64,000 nucleotides of DNA from positions 158,050,546 through 158,114,545 of the forward strand of contig CM071600.1 in NCBI GenBank assembly GCA_036435485.1, given 5' to 3'. This DNA comes from Saposhnikovia divaricata (Eukaryota > Streptophyta > Magnoliopsida > Apiales > Apiaceae). This document shows positions 21,551 to 35,020 of this stretch, piece after piece; the first letter of the stretch is position 1, and each line of letters begins with the position of its first letter. Below the pieces are notes generated by a model. It worked only from the letters and a program-made list of their open reading frames with translations. It searched no databases and was not told the DNA's origin. The position numbers and the translations under genes were made by a program.

Positions 21551-24500
21551 TGTAAAACCCTCACTTGCCAACAATAATATTATGAACTCTTATACTCAAT
21601 TAAACATTAATATAGAAGAAATTTTAGAAATTTCGGCATGATGTAATCATAAACCGAACTAACCACCTGCTCAAACAACTACGTATAACTAAAACAGTCC
21701 ACAAGCACAAGTTATACTAAACCATAAGGAGATAAAACCATACCAACCCAGACCGCTCACAGGTCACTGTATGAAACAACTACCAATAGCTATTACAACC
21801 CAGAACTGAATCAAATAATATACAACCCATTTAATATGATAATCTGCCTACTAATACAGACATAATATAAACAAAGATATATGTTCACTACCCATCCAAC
21901 CACCTCGACCCTCTGACTGCCTCGGTGACTACCCCAACCAGACGGGCCACTTCTTCTAGACATCTTCAGGCTTAGCTGAGGAAACAGAATTAGCAAGCAA
22001 GTGAGCCAAAATGCTCAGCAAGTATATATATATGAAATTAAAACATCAACAACTGAAATGTCTGCAAGATTGTCAAGAATTAACAATCAACAATATATAA
22101 GCTCAATTGAAAGTTCATCTTTTGTCTGAATCATAAAATAGAAGCGGATTGGACTATCATGCATTTTATTAATAAAACAATTATAAGGTTAGGCTGCTGA
22201 TCAGTCACGCACTAACCCCGGACAAACGCACACAGCAATGTCCTTAATGGATCCACGGCACACATTGGCCTTAATAATTTCTGACCACGAATCTGGTCCG
22301 ACCCTTACGGTCCACATTTTAAAAAAACTAACAGTCCAATCCTAACTAAACATCAGGTGTCGGAACAGTCGACCACCTCAACTGCCAAACACTCTGGACA
22401 CTTTCATTCCGGGTCAACATCTCAAATCTCACCAAGTAGAATAAGGTCAAGTAATCTCTGAATTAAATATTGACAAGTTCGATATGGCAAACAGGGGTAT
22501 TGATTTAAGTCAAGCTACTAAAAGGATCAACGAAGACGATATAATCAACTTGGGGTATAACAATTGAATATTCAAAATTAATGGAAATTATCAGAGCAGT
22601 TATATCAAGGATAAATCGAATGCATAAGAATCAGGTTATGATAGTCATAATTCGCTGGAAATATAAGTGAAGTGGTTTACTTGAAAGAGAAGTGGAATAA
22701 TATACTTGCAAGGAATATGGATGTAAATCAATTCATTAATAGCATCAACAACTCAGTAGAATCAATTTGGGGCATAACGATTAAGTATTCGAAATTTCGG
22801 GAAATTAATGGAACAATTATAGCAAGAGTAATTCGAATAAACATATGAATCAGGTTTTTGTAATCATAACTCATTTAAAAGATAATGGAAGCAATTTACT
22901 TGCCTTAGCTAGACAATCACAGAATCCGAAGTGTCTTTACGTCCTCAGCTTTAGCCTTCCCTTTATCCACGGAATCTACACATAATATAACACTATTTTA
23001 GAATCCTGTTTAATACTCGCTAATCAATATAAACATTCCTCTAGTCTACCCCTGCGAATAGTCCACTAATTTGCATTTATATACTCATATAATAGCAATA
23101 TATATATAAGCCACGTATAGCAGCATTTAATCATATTGGCACATTAACACATACCACATAGATTTAAAATATGAAGCCCGACTCACGACTCGTATAAATT
23201 GTATAATTATACATACTCATTCCAAGAAATGATGTTAATATATTTTAGAAAAATTTTGACGGCATCCCCTTTATACGGGGGACTGCCAGTCGGGATACAG
23301 CCGACACAACCAACACAATTATCAATTACCAATCGAATCCGTAATTATTATCCAATCCCAATTCACATTCCAATTCACCAATTCAAAATCTGGTACAATT
23401 TAAGTAAGTAATACTAATTTGATATTAAATTACAAGTTATTAAATAAATAATAAATTTTAGATATTAAATATTTTTGGCTCAGAAAATAATCATCATCGC
23501 CAAATTCCATCGACTCAATTTACATTAAACATCACTGTCGATGGGGCAAAATCCCGAGGGTACCCGTAATAGGATGCCTGACTCTAAATTCCACACAAAT
23601 CAAATTACGAACAATTTAACAGATTATTTCACAGAAAATCAATAATAGTACTGATTAAATTGTAAAAGTTTCGAAAATCAACCACCAAAGTCGAATTATA
23701 ATGACATATACTCGACTGGCAACAAAATTTTCAACACTGCAATTGAAACACAACAGTCGAACTATTCGAACAATATCAACAAGGACAAATCAGTTTAACC
23801 ACGAAGTCACCCAGGTAATGATCCTGGCAACAAACAAGCATAAGCAACATGATAGCTTAAACAACCACAATCGACTGGAAGAACAGAAACAATGGCAAGG
23901 TCGAGTACAATTCGACCATAACAATCCAACAACACTGAATGCTCAACCCCCAATTACAACACCACACTTTGATTAGTACCCAACAAACCACAACTTTGGT
24001 ACCACACGGCACACAGCCTATTCCGGCATAATCACACGCACCCACACAAAGACACACGCATTAACCACACACAAACACAGCTCATCACACACATGGCAGC
24101 ACAGACCCAGCAATACAAACAGCCACAAGAACACAATCATGGCACAACGAATCAACACATGAAACCCCCAAATATTTAACACAAAACTCGCCCTTATAAA
24201 CACTGATAGCCACGATTTTACTACAAGGGAGGGGAGGAATAAAGATATCTAGCAGGCCCACGGAAGGAGAGAGAGGAGGGTGTGAGAGAGGTGACTCACG
24301 GGAGTGAGAGAGAGCGCGAGTTCCAGAGAGATCGAGAGACACCGGGAGAGATTATGAGATTATTAATAGGGAAAGACCAACAACAGAGCTACTATAATCG
24401 AATTGGGGAACACAGGCTGCTAATCTAGGGATTTGGAGGGCAAAACTGTAATCTACTAATGCTGAAATCAAAATGTAGATATAAATATAAAAAAAAACCA

Positions 24501-25032
24501 TTTTAAATCATTTCTAAAATCGAAATTAATCAAAAATTTAGTAGAAAAATAAATTTTAAAACTTTAAAATATAATTTAGTAAATTGCAAACATCCCCATA
24601 TTTTTAAAATATTTTTAGGGTTAAAAACGAATTAAATACGGATTTTACAAGATTAAATCCGTAAAATGAAACAGAATTCATAAAATCATTTTAAAATCGT
24701 TAAAATTCAAAACAATTCCATGCAACATTTTTAAAACTCAATTAAACTAATAAAATTAATAAAACAAAAGATTTCATAATTTTTACTAATTCCGATGACT
24801 TTATAAAATTCTCAGGAAGTAAATATAACGATATTAATTAGGAAATAAATCCCAAAAATATAATTAAAATAGTCGGGCTTACATAACACGTATAAAACAC
24901 CAACCAGGCCTCCAAATATTATTCCACAATTACTTTACCTCCTCAACCAATACACACACCACGTAATTCATATTTAATATAAAATAAATAACTTTTAGTA
25001 ATTAAATATTCTGAAATTTCTAAGGCGTTATA
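21551..25032 (-). repeat. 3' LTR of element 'd' (3482 bp)
   Basis: On the minus strand it begins TATAACGCCTTAG directly after the purine tract and ends GAGGGTTTTACA. The start is TA and not the usual TG, and the 5' LTR agrees, so this is a property of the family copy and not a late mutation. It contains the hairpin and the small arginine-rich ORF at 21811-21963. Other short frames in it are not supported as genes. Confidence 0.92.
21811..21963 (-). CDS. Arg-rich mini-ORF in the 3' LTR of 'd'
   Basis: The ORF starts MSRRSGPSGWGSHRGSQRVE, after a hairpin-like TGAGCATTTTGGCTCA (near 22000-22020). The first 20 codons end in GAG followed by a donor-like GT at 21902-21903, phase 0. The 5' LTR copy at 35890-36042 is identical in this part and is the one that could be spliced into the internal region. 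Confidence 0.45.
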   Translation of the reverse strand: MSRRSGPSGWGSHRGSQRVEVVGWVVNIYLCLYYVCISRQIIILNGLYII

Positions 25033-25050
25033 ACCTTCCCCCCTTAAAAG
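25033..25050 (-). other. Polypurine tract of element 'd'
   Basis: On the minus strand, TTTTAAGGGGGGAAGGT lies directly before the LTR start. It corresponds to TTTTAAGGAGGGGAGAC in 'e' and TTTTAAGGGAGGGAGAC in 'a'. Confidence 0.85.
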
Positions 25051-25068
25051 GATTCTGTCCCCAGAAGC

Positions 25069-28000
25069 CTAAGAGAATAATTGAGGATAATTCTCCAACA
25101 TATCGCTTTCCAACTCCCAAGTTGATTCTTCCACCTTGGGGTTTCTCCATAAAACTCTCACTATAGGAATTGTCTTATTCCTCAAAACCTTTTCTTTTCG
25201 ATCTAGTATTTTGATAGGCTGCTCCACATAAGATAAATCTGGCTGAATCTCTATCGGCTCATATTCAATGACATGTTTAGAATCCAGATGGTATTTCTTA
25301 AGCATGGATACATGGAACACGTTATGGATATGCTGCATATGAGGCGGTAAAACTAACTCGTAGGCGACTTTCCCGACTTTCTTCAATACCTCGAAAGGCC
25401 CAACAAATCTTGGACTTAATTTTCCTTTCTTGCCAAATCTTACCAATCCTTTCCACGGAGACACTTTCAACAGTACTTGTTCTCCTTCTTCGAATTCCAT
25501 ATTCTTTCTGGCCAAATCAGCATACTTTTTCTGTCGATTCTGAGCCGTCACTAACCGTTTCTGAATAAGTTGAACTACTTCCTTGGTTTGCTGCACTAAC
25601 TCAGGTCCGAGTATCTTTCGCTCGCCAACTTCTTCCCAGTATACTGAAGATCGACACTTTCGTCCATATAACGCTTCATACGGTGGCATACCGATGCTAG
25701 CATGAAAGCTATTGTTGTATGAAAATTCCACTAACGGCAAGTGTTCATCCCAACTTCCTGCAAAATCCAATGCTCAAACTCGGAGCATATCTTCAATTGT
25801 TTGAATCGTTCTTTCACTCTGGCCATCAGTTTGAGGATGGTATGCAGTACTCATTTTTAATTCGGTGCCCAAACATTCTTGAAAACTCCTCCAGAATCTC
25901 GAATTAAATCTTGGATCTCGATCTGAGACTATTGATACTGGAACTCCATGTCGCACCACAATTTCTTTTATGTATAGATGAACTAATTTGTCTAATGAAA
26001 ACCTCTCATTTATCGGAAGGAAGTGGGCAGATTTCGTTAATCGATCAACAATTACCCAGATAGCATCATGATTAGCTCTCGTCCTTGGCAATCCAACCAC
26101 AAAGTCCATTGCAATATGTTCCCATTTCCACTCGGGAATCTCTAATGGTTGGAGCATCCCACTTGGCCTTTGATGTTCTGCTTTTACCTTCTGACAGGTC
26201 AAACACTTACTCACCCATTCGGCAATATCTCTCTTCATATCTGGCCACCAGAAGTTTCTTTTCAAGTCTCGATACATTTTCGTACTTCCTGGATGAATCG
26301 AATATTTCGAGCTGTGGGCTTCCTGTAGAATCTCATTCTTCAACTCTGTCACATTGGGTATCCAAATACGTGAAGAAAATCTCAATATCCCCTTGTCATC
26401 TACCTGTGTGCATATTTCCTCACCTGTTAACTTGTTCACATCTCCGCTCATGACTTCCTCCTGGCATCTGCGAATCTTTTCTAATAATTCTGGCTGAAAC
26501 GTCATAGTGTACACCGTATCTGTACTACTTGCAGGCATACACACCTCTATCTCCAATCTTTCAAACTCTTTGTATAATTCCTCAGGCATTGTCAACATAC
26601 TGATTTTCTCCTTCCTACTTAAAGCGTCAGCCACCACGTTCGCCTTCCCGGGATGATAGTTGATGGTACAATCATAATCCTTGAGTAATTCTAACCATCT
26701 TCTCTGTCTCATATTTAGCTCCTTTTGGGTGAAGATATACTTCAAGCTCTTATGGTCTGTATAAATTTCACACTTTTCCCCATACAAATAATGTCTCCAA
26801 ATCTTCAAGGCGAAAACAATCGCGGCTAATTCTAAGTCATGAGTAGGATATTTCTGCTCGTGAGGTTTCAATTGTCTCGAAGCATAAGCAATTACCTTAC
26901 CGTGCTGCATTAGTACACATCCCAAACCTTTGTGAGATGCATCACTGTAGATCACAAAATTTCCTTTTTCATCTGGAAGTGTCAATACAGGTGCAGTCAC
27001 CAATCTCTTCTTCAATTCCTGAAAACTTTCTTCATACTTCTCATTCCACACAAACTTTTCATTCTTCCTTGTCAACTTTGTTAGTGGGGTGGCTATCTTC
27101 GCAAAGTCTTGAACAAATCTTCGATAATATCCCGCCAATCCTAAGAAACTTCGAACTTCTGTGGGTGTTTTAGGTCTGTCCCAATTCATCACGGCTTCAA
27201 TTTTAGCAGGATCCACCTTAATCCCTTCACTGCTGATGACATGCCCTAAAAACTGCACCTCTTTCAACCAAAACTCACATTTGGAAAATTTCGCATACAA
27301 TTTCTCTTTCCTCAACGTTTCTAAGGCTATTCTCAAATGCCCTGCATGCTCTTCTTCGGTCTTCGAGTATATCAGAATATCATCTATAAACACAATCACA
27401 AACTTATCCAAATACTTCTTGAAGACTCTATTCATTAGGTCCATGAACGCTGCTGGTGCATTAGTTAGCCCAAAGGCCATCACTAAGAACTCGTAGTGCC
27501 CATACCTAGTCCGAAACGCTGTTTTTGGAACGTCTTCCGGTCTAATCTTTAATTGAAAATATCCTGACCGTAAATCAATCTTCGAGAAACAAGTTGCTCC
27601 TTTCAGTTGATCTAATAAATCATCAATTCTTGGCAAAGGGTATTTATTCTTAATGGTCAACTTATTTAGTTCCCGATAATCGATACACAATCTCATACTT
27701 TCATCCTTCTTCTTTACAAATAATACCGGAGCTCCCCACGGCGATACACTAGGTCTAATAATACCTTTCTCCAGAAGATCTTGCAATTGAACTGCCAATT
27801 CCTTCATCTCTACAGGTGCCATTCGATAGGGAGCCTTTGACACAGGTTCAGTTCCTGGGGCTAAATCGATAGTAAATTCTATTTCTCTATCCGGAGGTAA
27901 CCCGGGAAGTTCATCCGGAAAAACATCAAGAAATTCATTCACCACTGGAATTTCCTCTATCTTAGGCACCTCTTGACTAGTATCCATGACATAAGCCATA

Positions 28001-28340
28001 TAGCCCTCGCATCCTTGCCTCAACAACCTCTTTGTTTGAATGATCGACAAAAATCTCCTAGTCTGCCTCTGACCCCTAAAGGTAACTTCTACATTATCAG
28101 AGGGTTTAAGGATCACCTTCTTATTCTTACAATCAATTTGGGCATTATTCTCGGTTAACCAATCCATTCCTAAGATAACATCAAATTCACCTAACTGAAA
28201 GGGTATCAAATTAGCGTAAAAACAATGCCCTGAAATATCAATCTTGCAACGAGGACACACTTGAGTAACCGGAATTCGTTCTGAATTAGCTATTTCTATA
28301 ACTATAGCCTCACGTAACATGCATACCTCACAATTTAACC
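25069..28340 (-). pseudogene. pol of element 'd' (protease end, RT, RNase H, integrase, chromodomain)
   Basis: Read on the minus strand from the LINE junction, the frame begins RLNCEVCMLREAIVIEIAN and continues the protease. RT follows (RLCIDYRELNKLTIKNKYPL; catalytic VFIDDILIYS), then RNase H (DASHKGLGCVLMQ), the integrase zinc region (CLTCQKVKAEHQ), the core (AMDFVVGLPRT, SDRDPRFNSRF, TDGQSERTIQT) and a chromodomain (KILDRKEKVLRNKTIPIVRV ... STWELES). A single TGA at 25771-25773 replaces a Cys codon after MLRV; the frame then goes on to 25069. All catalytic motifs look intact, so the copy was disabled only recently. Confidence 0.93.
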
Positions 28341-28489
28341 TTTGAACAATTTTTTTTTTGTTAAAGGCTTTGTGTATTAAAGAAAAAAAATATACAAGAG
28401 GGATAAAAAATCCCAAGCCCAAAGACAAGCCTGAGGACTTAAACAAAAAACCCAGCAACATGGGGAGCTATGCTACATAGCTAAACCTA

Positions 28490-31400
28490 TCATATATCCC
28501 TGGTCCATGTATTTAAATTTGGAGACCTGTTACATTCTTTTTCATACCAATTCGATGACAACAGTCTGCCTTTGATTAGATGCCGTCCGTGGTGCACTAG
28601 GACAGAGGGAGCAGTGCAAGTCGATTGATGGTATCGATTGTTTCTCTCACGCCAAACCAAATAGCATCCAACTTGAAATGCCAAAATCCGAGTAGAAAGA
28701 ACAACGTCATTAATGTTGAAATTTTCCATGTCCCTAAGAAGGTCAGCCCATAGAGCAGGAAGGTCTGTACCTCTGCCATTCACTAAGCCTTTGTAAACAT
28801 GCTGCACGAAGGGGCATTCTAAAAAGAGGTGATGCTGGCTTTCTATTCCACTAATGCAGAAATAACAATGCGTATCAGTAACAGTTCCATAGTTTTGCAG
28901 CTTTGTAAGGGTGTTTACTTTATCATGCATGATTACCCAATGTAGAAATGAGTAGCGAGGAACTGAAATTTTATGCCAAACGCTATCAGCCCAGCTTTTG
29001 ATAGTCCCCCGAGAACGAATGACATCCCAGATATGAGTAATTTTCAAATGCTTACACGCTATGCCCTCCCATTTGATACTATCAGATGCATTTAGATTGA
29101 ACGGGGTAGAGTCATCAAAACCTTGCTTCCAAATCAGAAAGTCATGATAATTTGTTCGTGGCAGATTCCACCCATTAGAATTAAGAATAGCAGCTACCTT
29201 CGCATTACCAGGGAGGTCCATGTAAGAAAGCAAACGATCATGTTTTGAAAGGCATATTGGATTGTGCTTATACCAAGGGTCGAACCACAAGAAAACGTTC
29301 TCACCATTCCCTATTTGGTAGGAAATATGAGGCATAACCAGGGACCTGAACTGCAGCACCTTCTTTAAAATCCACGAACAGCGACTGGGCTTGATAAAAG
29401 ACCAAAAGGAGGTATTTTTTAGGACTGAATGCCGAATCCAGTGAGCCCACAGTGAATTGGAAGCTGGATTGATGATTGTAATTAGATGCTTAATGATGAG
29501 AGCACGATTCCAGTCACAAATGTCCTTAAGACCTAGACCCCCTTCTTTACGAGGAAGAGTAACAGTATTCCAAGCGACTTTGGCCTGTTTTCCAGAAGCA
29601 TTCCCATTCCAAAGAAATTTAGTGAGGATCGACTGCAAGTGCTTTACTACCCCCTTAGGAATGATGAAGTGATTGCACCAATACGACTGAATAGCATACA
29701 GAACAGAGTTGATCAATAAGAGTCTACCAGCATAGGAGAGGAAATGATTTGTCCAGGAGTTGATGCGATTTAGAATCCTCTCAATAAGCGGGAGGCAGTC
29801 ACGTTTAGAAAGCTTCTTTGTGATTAAGGGAACGCCAAGAAATCTTGAGGGAAACGAGCCCTTAGGAATATTGTAATTATTCTGGATCCAATGCTCTAAT
29901 TCCGGAGAAATGCCAGAAGTAAAGTAGTGACTTTTAGAGGGATTAGCTTTGAGCCCAGAAAAATCCTGAAATCTGTCCAAGGAATCCATCATTAGCTGCA
30001 CTGAAGTTATATCACCATGGCAAAAAAGAATAAGGTCGTCCGCAAAACAGAGGTGGTTAATATTTGCACTCTTAGCGTGGAGGTGGTGCCTGAAATTTGG
30101 ATGCTCCTGAACTTTGTTGAGCATAGTAGATAGCGTATCCATAGCAAGGACAAACAAGAAGGGGGGGATGGGGTCCCCTTGCCGAATTCCACAGGAGCTA
30201 GAAAAATACCCAACTTGTTCACCATTGATCTTAATGGAGAATCTCGGAGAGGAAATGCAGGCATGGATCCATCTGATGAAATGAGGAGGAAAACCTCTTA
30301 GAATCAATGTGTCAATAATAAACTGCCATTGCAAGGAGTCAAAAGCTTTATGGAGATCCATCTTGAAGGCCACACGCGGAGTTCCTGTACTGCTCGAATA
30401 CCCCTGGAAGAGTTCTTGAGCGACTAGGATGTTGTCAGATATACTCCGGCCCTTAACAAAAGCAGCTTGAGCCTTATCTATAATGGAGGGCAGAACATTG
30501 CGGAGCTTGTTTGCCACGATTTTCGAGATACATTTGTAGATCGTGTTGCAGCAAGAAATGGGCCTAAAGTGATTCATACTTGAGGGAGTGGCACATTTAG
30601 GAACAAGGGCAATGGTAGTAGCATTAATGTAGTGCGGCATATGCCCTGATTCTAGGAAATACTGAACAGCTTTCAGAAAATCTGCTCCAACAATTTCCCA
30701 GGCACCAAGGAAAAAATTAACATTAAACCCATCCGGGCCAGGCGCTTTATTCTTTTTCATGGATTTCAAGGTGTCGTAAATCTCCTGATTAGTGACTTTA
30801 AGGCATAGGAATTGAGCTTGAGCAGTAGAGATCTTCGATGAAACACAATGCTGCAACGAATCAATACCTGGGTAATTCGTGCTAACATTAAACAGGGATT
30901 TGAAATGATTTATCGCTTCAGCTTTGATATCGGCTTCTTAGTTATAACCAGCCCATTATTGTCAATAAGTGAAAGGATTTTGTTCCTGTTCCAGTTGCTT
31001 GCAACTTTCTTGTGGAAGAAGGCAGTGTTTTGATCTCCGAGAGATAGCCATTGAACACGAGACTTTTGGTGTTGAATATTTTCCTCAGAGGCAAGAAGAT
31101 TCCAGAGGTTTTTCGAAAGTCCCTGCTCTTGTTGATATAACTCTGTTTTGGTTGGGTCATTAAGAATAGCAGCTTGCACAGCACATAAGGAAGCTCTAGC
31201 ATCAATGATTTGTTGCTCCATAGTGCCCAGGTTTTTGTTAAGCGAAACTAGCTTCCTTTTTACCAAAATGAGCTTTTGCGATAAAATAAATAAGGGGTGG
31301 CCAGTAATGTTGGTGTTCCAAGCATCTTGAACCGTGGGTAAAAATAAAGGGTGATCCAGCCAAAAATTGAAGAACTGAAACGGTTTGTGTACAGTCTGCC

Positions 31401-32109
31401 TTTGCTCCCTAATATTAAGAATCCCAGCACTATGGTCCGATAACCCCCAGGGAGTGAAAATACAGTCCGCAATGGGTTGTGAGGAAAACCAAGTATGATT
31501 GCCAAGGATACGATCCAACTTTCTAGTAATAGGAGAATTCACTTGATTATTCCACCACGTATGAAAGGTACCACCTGCTCTGATGTCTGTTAAACCAGTG
31601 GAGACTAAAAAGTCTTTGAACATCTGCATATCATTAGTCCAAGCATTGTTTCCACCACAATTTTCAGACAAACTCTGAATTGTGTTAAAATCTCCTAAAA
31701 CCGACCAGGGAATATTACCAGTACTAAGAGAAGAAATATTAGCCCAAAGCGTAAGCCTATTTACAGGACAGTTCGAAGCATAAACAAAAGTGAAATAAAA
31801 AACTTCATTAGTACTTAATAAAGTGGCCTTACAGTGTAAAAATTGATCTGAGCTACACTCCACAAAAATATTCCAAACTAAGGGGTTCCATCCAACCCAA
31901 ATACGACCAGCAGGGTGGTGAAGGTAGTTTGCTTCCCAAAGCCAGAAATTGTGAACACCACGGAACCCACGAGCAGAGTTCTTTTGCTTTACTTTCGTTT
32001 CCAAAATACCCGCAAGGGAAATCCCGTTATTCACCAAAAATGAGTGAAGATCAGATTGCTTTACACCTTTATTGAGACCTCTAATGTTGTAAGAGCACAC
32101 TTTAACCAT
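28490..32109 (-). pseudogene. LINE ORF2: endonuclease and reverse transcriptase, one frameshift
   Basis: The start MVKVCSYNIRGLNKGVKQSD is an AP-like endonuclease N-terminus, with further motifs GILETKVKQ, VLGDFNTIQS and GLSDHSAGIL. The frame breaks near 30935 by a one-base shift: the first part ends shortly after ITKKPISK, and the other frame continues as the linker to RT. The RT shows KKNKAPGPDGFN, KMDLHKAFDS, GIRQGDPI and the catalytic FADDLILF. The C-terminal part carries a zinc-binding RVT region (HWVIMHDKVNTLTKLQ ... CYFCISGIESQHHLFLECP). ORF2 would nick the target and copy the LINE RNA. Nine bases separate it from ORF1. Confidence 0.92.
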
Positions 32110-32117
32110 TAATAAAA

Positions 32118-33089
32118 TTAAGGGGAGGAGGGAGGGGGCGAAGTCCCCCCAGATTGCTTGGATTTATTTGACTGCAATTTGGTAAGTTTTGTTTGTCCAG
32201 GAGGGGCATCCACTTCATCAACTGCAACCAGGGATTTGAAGGAATTACCAGGCGGGGGTGAAGAATCAGAGAAGGCTGCGGAACCTGGAGAAAAAGCCCT
32301 TTTCTTTGTGACAGTTTGCCAATCAGAATTAGGAGAAGTACACCCTGAATCCAAGGGATGATTAGAGACTTCCACTTCAGGGATAGTGGAAGCAACATGA
32401 GTAGAAGAACAAGACCCGTCCACGGGATCAACCGGCTTAGTACCCAACTCAGTTCCCAAATCAACCAAGGGAGCAACCTGTTGAGGTTTAGGAACCCAGA
32501 CAGGTTTTGCAAGAGGACAAGCAGCTATAACGTGACCTAGAGACTTGCATTCCTCACAATACAAGGGCTTGTTTAAATATGAGACCAAAACTTCTGAAGG
32601 AATTTTACTACCCGTGGAGGGGTCAATAGTCATAACCTTTATGGAAGAGGGAAGAGGGTTACCCAAGGGATACCGAACACACATCTTGGCGAAAGGGAGC
32701 ATTTCTAGTTTTGATGTGAGAGAATTAGCAAACATTGGGGCTCCAACAGAACTGGCTAGATAACTGAGCCATTCTCGCGTCCAGTAGCATTTTGGAACAT
32801 TTGTGAATTTGACCCAAAGCGGGATGGAATTGACTTGCTTTGTACCCACTAAATGTCCCCAAATTTCTAAAACCATGGGTTGCTTATTGATAAACCAAGT
32901 CCCTCTGGACATAGCTGCAACCATAAGACGTTCAGAGGAGAATTTGAAAATGAAGGTGTGTGAATCTTTCTGAAAAATGTTGCATAGGCCTCGCTTCCTC
33001 CATACAACATTAGCAAAATCCGGAACCATTTTGAAAGGGGCAGTACCTTTAGTAAAAGTTCCCACTAGACAATCTCTGAATTTCTCCAT
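32118..33089 (-). pseudogene. LINE ORF1, truncated (DUF4283-like, zinc knuckle)
   Basis: The coding part of the LINE begins at its 5' junction with MEKFRDCLVGTFTKGTAPF. It has the DUF4283-like features of plant L1 ORF1 (WRKRGLCNIFQKDSHTFIFKF, SRGTWFINKQPMVLEIW, WVKFTNVPKCYWTREW), followed by one CCHC-type knuckle CEECKSLGHVIAAC and a Pro/Ser-rich tail. The region normally before DUF4283 is missing. The first ATG coincides with the LINE boundary; upstream codons in the same frame belong to element 'd'. ORF1 is expected to bind LINE RNA. Confidence 0.85.
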
Positions 33090-33098
33090 TTTGAACAA

Positions 33099-34449
33099 AT
33101 TCTTTGGATATAAAGGATTTCGTAGCCCCGGAATCAATTAACACTTTAGCTTGAACAGAATTTACAGGGAGCGTACCTGCTACCACATCCGAATTCTTAA
33201 TAGCTTCGTTCAGAGTCATGTTGAAAGTCCTTGCCACTGGTCTGACACTTGCTGTTGGGGGTGCTTCAATTGCTTGCAGTATTGGATTAGCCAGAACTGG
33301 AGGTTTCACTACAGGTACTTTACAGTCTTTCATTATATGCCCTGGCTTCCCACAACGGTGACACACAATTCCTGCCTTGCATTCCCGAGCATAATGACCT
33401 TTTTGATTACATTTGAAACACGTCACCTCCAACTTTGTACACACCCCTGGATTCCTCTTCCCACAAGTCTTGCACTCTGCCAAGGGTGGCCTAACCAATT
33501 TCTGCTGACTCGCATCTTGAATTCTATTTCCTTGGCCCCCATTCCCTGATCCCGGCTTCCTAGGGTTCCCATACTTTCCTGGCTGGAATCCTGGCTTTTT
33601 ATTTGGCACATTCTGAGAACTGCCTTGCTCTTGTCGTTCCCCCATTGACCCAGCCTTTCTTTTCTTTCCTTCTTTTTCCTTGAAATATAATTCGCTTTCT
33701 CCTTCAGCTATCATGGCTTTCTGCACCACCGCTGCATAAGTCTCCAGCTCCAAAACTGCTAGTTTGGTACGAATCCATGGTTTCAATCCTTGTTGAAACC
33801 TCTTAGCCTTCTTCCTTTCCGTGTCCACATAGGCCGGAGTAAACCTAGCTAGTTCCGTAAACTTGGTTTCATATTCTGTCACCGACATTTTCCCTTGTTT
33901 CAGCTCTAAAAACTTCATCTCCATCTGGTCTTTCATATAGTCGGGGAAATACTTTTCTAAAAATAGCTCTTTAAACCTTTCCCAAGGAATCACCTCAGTA
34001 GCTTCCAACATCTTCACCGACTCCCACCAATAAGTGGCTTCATTTTTCAAGAAATAACTTACGTATTCAGTTTGTTTATCTGCTGGGACCCCCACCAGTG
34101 CAATAGCTTTTTCCATCTCTTTTAACCAAGATCTCGCCTCCACCGGGTCCGCTGTTCCTTTAAACTCAGGAGGTTTAACTGCCTGGAAAGACTTAAAAGT
34201 GACCACCGGAGGAACAGGTGGCTGCTGCTGCTGCTGTTGCTGTTGTTGTTGCTGTTGCTGTTGTTGTTGCTGCTGAGCCAACAACTGCTGCTGTAATTGC
34301 TGCTGTTGCTGTGCTAGAGTAGCAGTCTGCTGAACAAGAGTTTGTAATATTTGTGCTAAGGCAGGGTCCATCTGACCAACAGGAGGTGGATTAGCTTGTT
34401 CACCCTGATCGGTGGTTCGGGTATTTTGTTTCTTCTTTCTTGGAGGCAT
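33099..34449 (-). CDS. gag and protease start of element 'd'
   Basis: Start chosen at MPPRKKKQNTRTTDQGEQ (34449) because it matches the gag start of element 'e' (MPPRRMG) and lies 4 nt after a TTTCAG acceptor-like site. Order: a polyglutamine tract (about residues 56-78, from CAG/CAA codons), the capsid-like region (VKPPEFKGTADPVEARSWLK, YWWESVKM, FKELFLEKYFPDYMK, GKMSVTEYETKFTELARF), two CCHC knuckles (CFKCNQKGHYAREC and CHRCGKPGHIMKDC), and the protease motif VLIDSGATKSFIS. The frame is open until the LINE at 33089. Gag forms the particle; the knuckles bind RNA. Confidence 0.92.
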
Positions 34450-35020
34450 ATTTCTGAAATCAATGAACATTTATATTAAATCCGGGTTCAGAAAATAATG
34501 GCTCAAAATGATCCAACTTAAACAAACAATGCATATATTGCTGAAAAGTAATTTAAGGTCTCCAACCAAAATTCCGGTCAACAACTGATTCACAGGGTGC
34601 AATAGGATATCAATCCAAGGTTACACAAGGTATTCACAAACGTTCAATAGGTACCATAAAGAAACAATAGTCATAATGCTAAGGTCAAACATAGTATCGA
34701 AAGTAAAAACAATGCTAGAAGGAAATGGTGCTGAAAGTAAATATGAAACGAGCAATAAATAAGATGCTTAAGTAAACGAAAGTATAAGGAAATTTAACAC
34801 AGTTCTGCAAAAGTGATAATGATATATATAGATAGGTCTGATACAAGCGTAAGAACAACGCTTCGACAAGGGTACAACATAATACTAAAAGAAGAGACTG
34901 CTAGCATCTAGTCACAGTACAACAGATATATACAACAAAACTGGTCGCACTGCAAATCCTGACGTACTACTACTGCCATAACATGCCTCTAAATACCACA
35001 TCATCATACTACCCTAATCA
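34450..35020 (-). other. Leader between ORF-X and gag in element 'd'
   Basis: About 570 nt without a supported ORF. On the minus strand it ends GATTTCAG-AAAT-ATG, so a splice-acceptor-like AG (34454-34455) lies exactly 4 nt before the gag start. Element 'e' has TTTCAG-TAAA-ATG in the same place. Nothing else is recognised. Confidence 0.5.

Larger units (their letters stand above)
28350..33089 (-). mobile_element. L1-type LINE, 5'-truncated, inserted in the gag-pol of 'd'
   Basis: The element lies on the minus strand with a poly(A) (T-run at about 28350-28359) at its 3' end. It is flanked by a 9-bp duplication TTTGAACAA (28341-28349 and 33090-33098). Removing it restores the frame FISKEFVQ|RLNCEV of the host element's protease. 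It encodes a truncated ORF1 and an ORF2 with endonuclease and RT. The 5' end begins inside ORF1, as is common when L1 reverse transcription stops early. Confidence 0.93.

Noticed and set aside
23701..24342. Frames in the 'd' LTRs on both strands (repeated at 37765-38406)
   Set aside because: Their presence in both LTRs only reflects LTR identity; low-complexity CACACA/GAGAGA sequence makes them open.
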